DNA of 64,000 nucleotides from Collinsella aerofaciens (lineage in GTDB: Bacteria; Actinomycetota; Coriobacteriia; Coriobacteriales; Coriobacteriaceae): the NCBI RefSeq assembly GCF_028206795.1, contig NZ_JAQLFJ010000002.1, forward strand, positions 124,001 through 188,000, written 5' to 3'. Numbering within the stretch: the stretch's first letter is position 1; every line of letters begins with the position of its first letter. Positions 62,239-64,000 of the stretch are shown here, piece by piece. A program made the translations under genes and the position numbers. A model generated the notes under the pieces. It saw only the letters and a list, made by a program, of their open reading frames with translations. It searched no databases and was not told the DNA's origin.

Positions 62239-62462
62239 TGAGCCTCATTCACACCGTCGAACTAGTTGCAAACGTCCGCGCGGCCGTATACACCACGGCC
62301 GCGCCCGGGCGCTATCTGATAGCAGTCGAGGAGTGCCACGGCGGCAACTGGGAGCCTGCAGGCGACGCCGGTACAACGCCGGTTGATCCCTTCGACGACG
62401 TCGCGATTTATTCGATATGTTTCTTTATGTTCTCCGATTACTGGGAGGATCAGAATGATTAA
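62238..62462 (+). CDS. Small acidic phage protein
   Basis: 74 residues. GTG 62238 overlaps the previous stop codon (TAGTG), with GGGGG upstream. Contains LIHTVELVANVRAAVYTTAA, VEECHGGNWEPAGDAG and an aromatic/acidic end SDYWEDQND. Not recognised. Translationally coupled to its neighbours. Confidence 0.65.
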   Translation: MSLIHTVELVANVRAAVYTTAAPGRYLIAVEECHGGNWEPAGDAGTTPVDPFDDVAIYSICFFMFSDYWEDQND

Positions 62463-63015
62463 CTACCAGCTCACACCGTCGTACCGCGTCGCCGTCGATT
62501 ACGACTGCGGGCCGCAGGACCCACCGTCGCACCTGCTGGACACAGTTTTTTACGAGGTCGCATCATGCCATAACCTCGATATACACGAGGGCGCGCCCGC
62601 CGTTATCAGCGCGCTGGAGGAGGTCGAGAAGGCCGTTAGCGATTATTTCTACACTGGTTACTCCGGCGTTGCCCGCGCACTGGTGAAGCACCTAAAACGC
62701 AACGGATACGAGGCCGTATATCACTCGTTCGCTGGTGTATGCCCGTCGGACTGGTGCGACGCCGTCGTAGCAGTGAACCCAGACGAGGGCGTAGCGCTCG
62801 ACGCTGCTATATCCGAGTGGGATAGATGGTTTACGAACGATTATTACGTTTTGAAACTGGAGCGCCGCCACGTATGGAACGATGCCGCCGGGGATACCCT
62901 CGAAACGTGGGACGAGGTCGACAGTTTATGCGGAGTTGCGCTCGAAAACTCGTACGACGCCGCCGAGGTTGAGCGCGTCGCCAGTGATTATTTCGACGTC
63001 GAGGAGGTCGCGTAA
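62455..63015 (+). CDS. Acidic phage protein of unknown function
   Basis: 186 residues from ATG 62455 with GGAGG upstream; overlaps the previous gene by 8 bases. Sequence features: SYRVAVDYDCGPQDPPSHLL, ALEEVEKAVSDYFYTGYSGV, DAAISEWDRWFTNDYYVLKL, SDYFDVEEVA at the end. Charged, aromatic, no known domain. Confidence 0.7.
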   Translation: MINYQLTPSYRVAVDYDCGPQDPPSHLLDTVFYEVASCHNLDIHEGAPAVISALEEVEKAVSDYFYTGYSGVARALVKHLKRNGYEAVYHSFAGVCPSDWCDAVVAVNPDEGVALDAAISEWDRWFTNDYYVLKLERRHVWNDAAGDTLETWDEVDSLCGVALENSYDAAEVERVASDYFDVEEVA

Positions 63016-63128
63016 TGCTGTTCGAGCTTGCAAAAACGTCTACCTGGTATGCGTACTGGTTAGGCGTTGCCGTTGGCGTTGCAGCGTGCGCCGTTGTCGC
63101 CGTCGTTTTTTCAATCCTCAATAACTAG
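63015..63128 (+). CDS. 37-residue membrane peptide
   Basis: 37 residues: MLFELAKTSTWYAYW followed by a membrane helix LGVAVGVAACAVVAVVFSI. ATG 63015 overlaps the previous stop as TAATG. Coupling supports translation. Function unknown. Confidence 0.65.
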   Translation: MLFELAKTSTWYAYWLGVAVGVAACAVVAVVFSILNN

Positions 63129-63142
63129 AGGAGGTGTAGCCC

Positions 63143-63235
63143 GTGAGAAACGTCTTTATCTACCTGCTAGCGTTGGCACTAGCGCCCGTTATCCTGCCCG
63201 TTATCGTTCTCGTTTTCCTACTCAAATACAACTAG
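63143..63235 (+). CDS. 30-residue membrane peptide
   Basis: 30 residues: MRNVFIYLLALALAPVILPV and on to KYN, one membrane helix. GAGGAGG precedes GTG 63143 at 8 bases. It ends 5 bases before a strong terminator, so it is the last gene of the rightward operon. Confidence 0.65.
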   Translation: MRNVFIYLLALALAPVILPVIVLVFLLKYN

Positions 63236-63240
63236 ACCAG

Positions 63241-63270
63241 CGGCCCCGGCGTTTGTCGGGGCCGTTTTTT
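63241..63270 (+). terminator. Terminator of the rightward operon
   Basis: Perfect 8-bp stem CGGCCCCG / CGGGGCCG followed by TTTTTT on the + strand. Confidence 0.9.
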
Positions 63271-63281
63271 ATGCCTCCTGC

Positions 63282-63314
63282 AACGGCTCACGGCCTACAC
63301 CGTGGGCCGTTTTT
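63282..63314 (+). terminator. Second tandem terminator
   Basis: Stem AACGG-CT-CACGG / CCGTG-GG-CCGTT, followed by TTTTC on the + strand, 12 bases after the first terminator. Confidence 0.75.
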
Positions 63315-63315
63315 C

Positions 63316-63686
63316 GTTTCTGATCCTCGTACTAGCGTCACGGCCGTACCACGTGAGCCTATATATGTGCGTCGTTTGTGTTCAACATATGGAGACGCCT
63401 ACACCTACGCAACGCCCGCACCGGGCATATCAGCGCCACGTTCAAGCCGTTTATAAGGCGATTCTAGCCCCGTTTTACGCCCGTGGCACTGCTGCACCGT
63501 CAACGTTTTTACGCCCGTTTTTGGGGGATTGTAGCGCCTTGTACTGGTACGCCGCGCTGACGCAGTGAGCGCACATATAGCAGGTCAAGCCGCCAAAACG
63601 CGCTCGATCGCCCCAAAACCCTGCAACCGGAAAACGGCCGTTCGCCAGCCAGTTTCCGTCATAGCCAGAAGTCGGGAACCAGAAAA
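63316..63686. other. Gene-poor gap
   Basis: I see no convincing gene here. A short + strand frame (63365-63568, 67 residues, starting MCVVCVQHMETPTPTQ) has only a weak ribosome site and no recognisable domain. A 10-bp stretch GAGCCTATAT (63355-63364) matches part of the 19-bp repeats upstream of the small-gene operon. Confidence 0.5.
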
Positions 63687-63815
63687 CCCTATAGTGCGCG
63701 CGAAAGTCGTGACAGTCGCGGCGAGCGATCGGATTTTCCTCCCTTAGTGGCTGCGAAAGTCGTGACAACCCTATAGTGGCCGCCAAAGTCGTTAGTGGCC
63801 CCGAAAGTCGGCACA
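63687..63815. repeat. Four degenerate repeats around (CCCTATAGTG)...GAAAGTCGTGAC
   Basis: Units at about 63687-63714, 63741-63767, 63769-63792 and 63792-63815 share CCCTATAGTG or TTAGTGGC followed by CGAAAGTCGTGACA or a shortened form. They lie between converging transcription units and may be regulator or replication-protein sites. Confidence 0.55.
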
Positions 63816-63853
63816 AAAAAGACCCCTCTGCGTTTTATTGCAGTGGGGTCTTT
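63815..63853 (-). terminator. Terminator of a minus-strand gene entering from the right
   Basis: 9-bp stem AAAGACCCC / GGGGTCTTT, extended inside by CTGC/GCAG, with TTTTTT following on the minus strand. It lies 7 bases past the stop of the partial gene at the right edge. Confidence 0.85.
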
Positions 63854-63859
63854 CGCTTT

Positions 63860-64000
63860 CTAGTCGCTCGGCGGCAGCTCCTCGACCTTCTCGATCGTCA
63901 CGTCCTCGGCTGGCAGCGCGGCCATGTACTTGGCCTCCAGCTCGGCCTTGGTAGGCCCCTGAGCTGCATCTTCGTGTTTGATGACCGTCTGGGACTCGTC
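63860..64000 (-). CDS. C-terminal part of an unidentified gene (cut by window edge)
   Basis: 46 codons open to the right edge then TAG. The acidic end includes DESQTVIKHEDAAQGPTKAE and IEKVEELPPSD. Too short to identify. It is the last gene of a minus-strand unit extending past 64000, most likely also prophage. Confidence 0.6.
   Translation of the reverse strand, partial: DESQTVIKHEDAAQGPTKAELEAKYMAALPAEDVTIEKVEELPPSD

Noticed and set aside
63763..63780. Match to a T7-type promoter core (CACTATAGGG on the minus strand)
   Set aside because: Only the 10-base core matches, it recurs inside a degenerate repeat, and no T7-like polymerase is present.

Overview
The window looks like a GC-rich actinobacterial chromosome from the Coriobacteriia, most likely a gut Collinsella. 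This is inferred from gene order, protein style and codon use, because no 16S gene is present. Positions 1 to about 37,330 are chromosomal housekeeping genes, nearly all on the minus strand. From about 37,330 to the right edge lies a tailed-phage (siphovirus) prophage whose right end is outside the window.

Chromosomal part, left to right: ftsH; a + strand remnant of a corrinoid adenosyltransferase gene; a MATE exporter; a SpoU methyltransferase; folA/thyA; and a + strand DUF134/NifX-type regulator with a paired operator. Next is a long run for protein targeting, chromosome structure and lipid synthesis (ffh, ftsY, smc, rnc, acpP, plsX, rpmF, DUF177, a coiled-coil protein, coaD, rsmD, recG, fakA-like, asp23-like). 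Three identical tRNA-Asn genes, rpoD, dnaG, ribF, truB, nrnA-like, rbfA, infB, nusA, rimP and leuS follow. Many junctions overlap by 1, 4 or 8 bases, so translational coupling is common. The rimP-nusA-infB operon has its own promoter and a leader terminator.

Prophage part (structural genes on the minus strand, so the late operon reads from right to left): resolvase-type serine recombinase, large terminase, portal, scaffold, capsid, connector genes, tail tube, tail chaperone with an apparent -1 frameshift, tape measure, tail proteins, receptor-tip gene, diversity-generating retroelement (DGR), small tail-end genes, a structured intergenic RNA, and a lysis cassette (holin, secreted amidase, small membrane proteins). 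To the right an Xre-like repressor on the minus strand diverges from a + strand operon of small acidic proteins and tiny membrane peptides. That operon is preceded by three 19-bp direct repeats.

The most notable system is the DGR at 40,034-43,031, in canonical order target protein, Avd, template repeat, reverse transcriptase. In the 126-bp core, 15 of the 16 template adenines are changed in the variable repeat and only 2 other positions differ. The VR forms the 3' end of a C-type-lectin-like protein placed where the receptor-binding tip of the tail is expected, so the prophage probably diversifies its host-binding protein.
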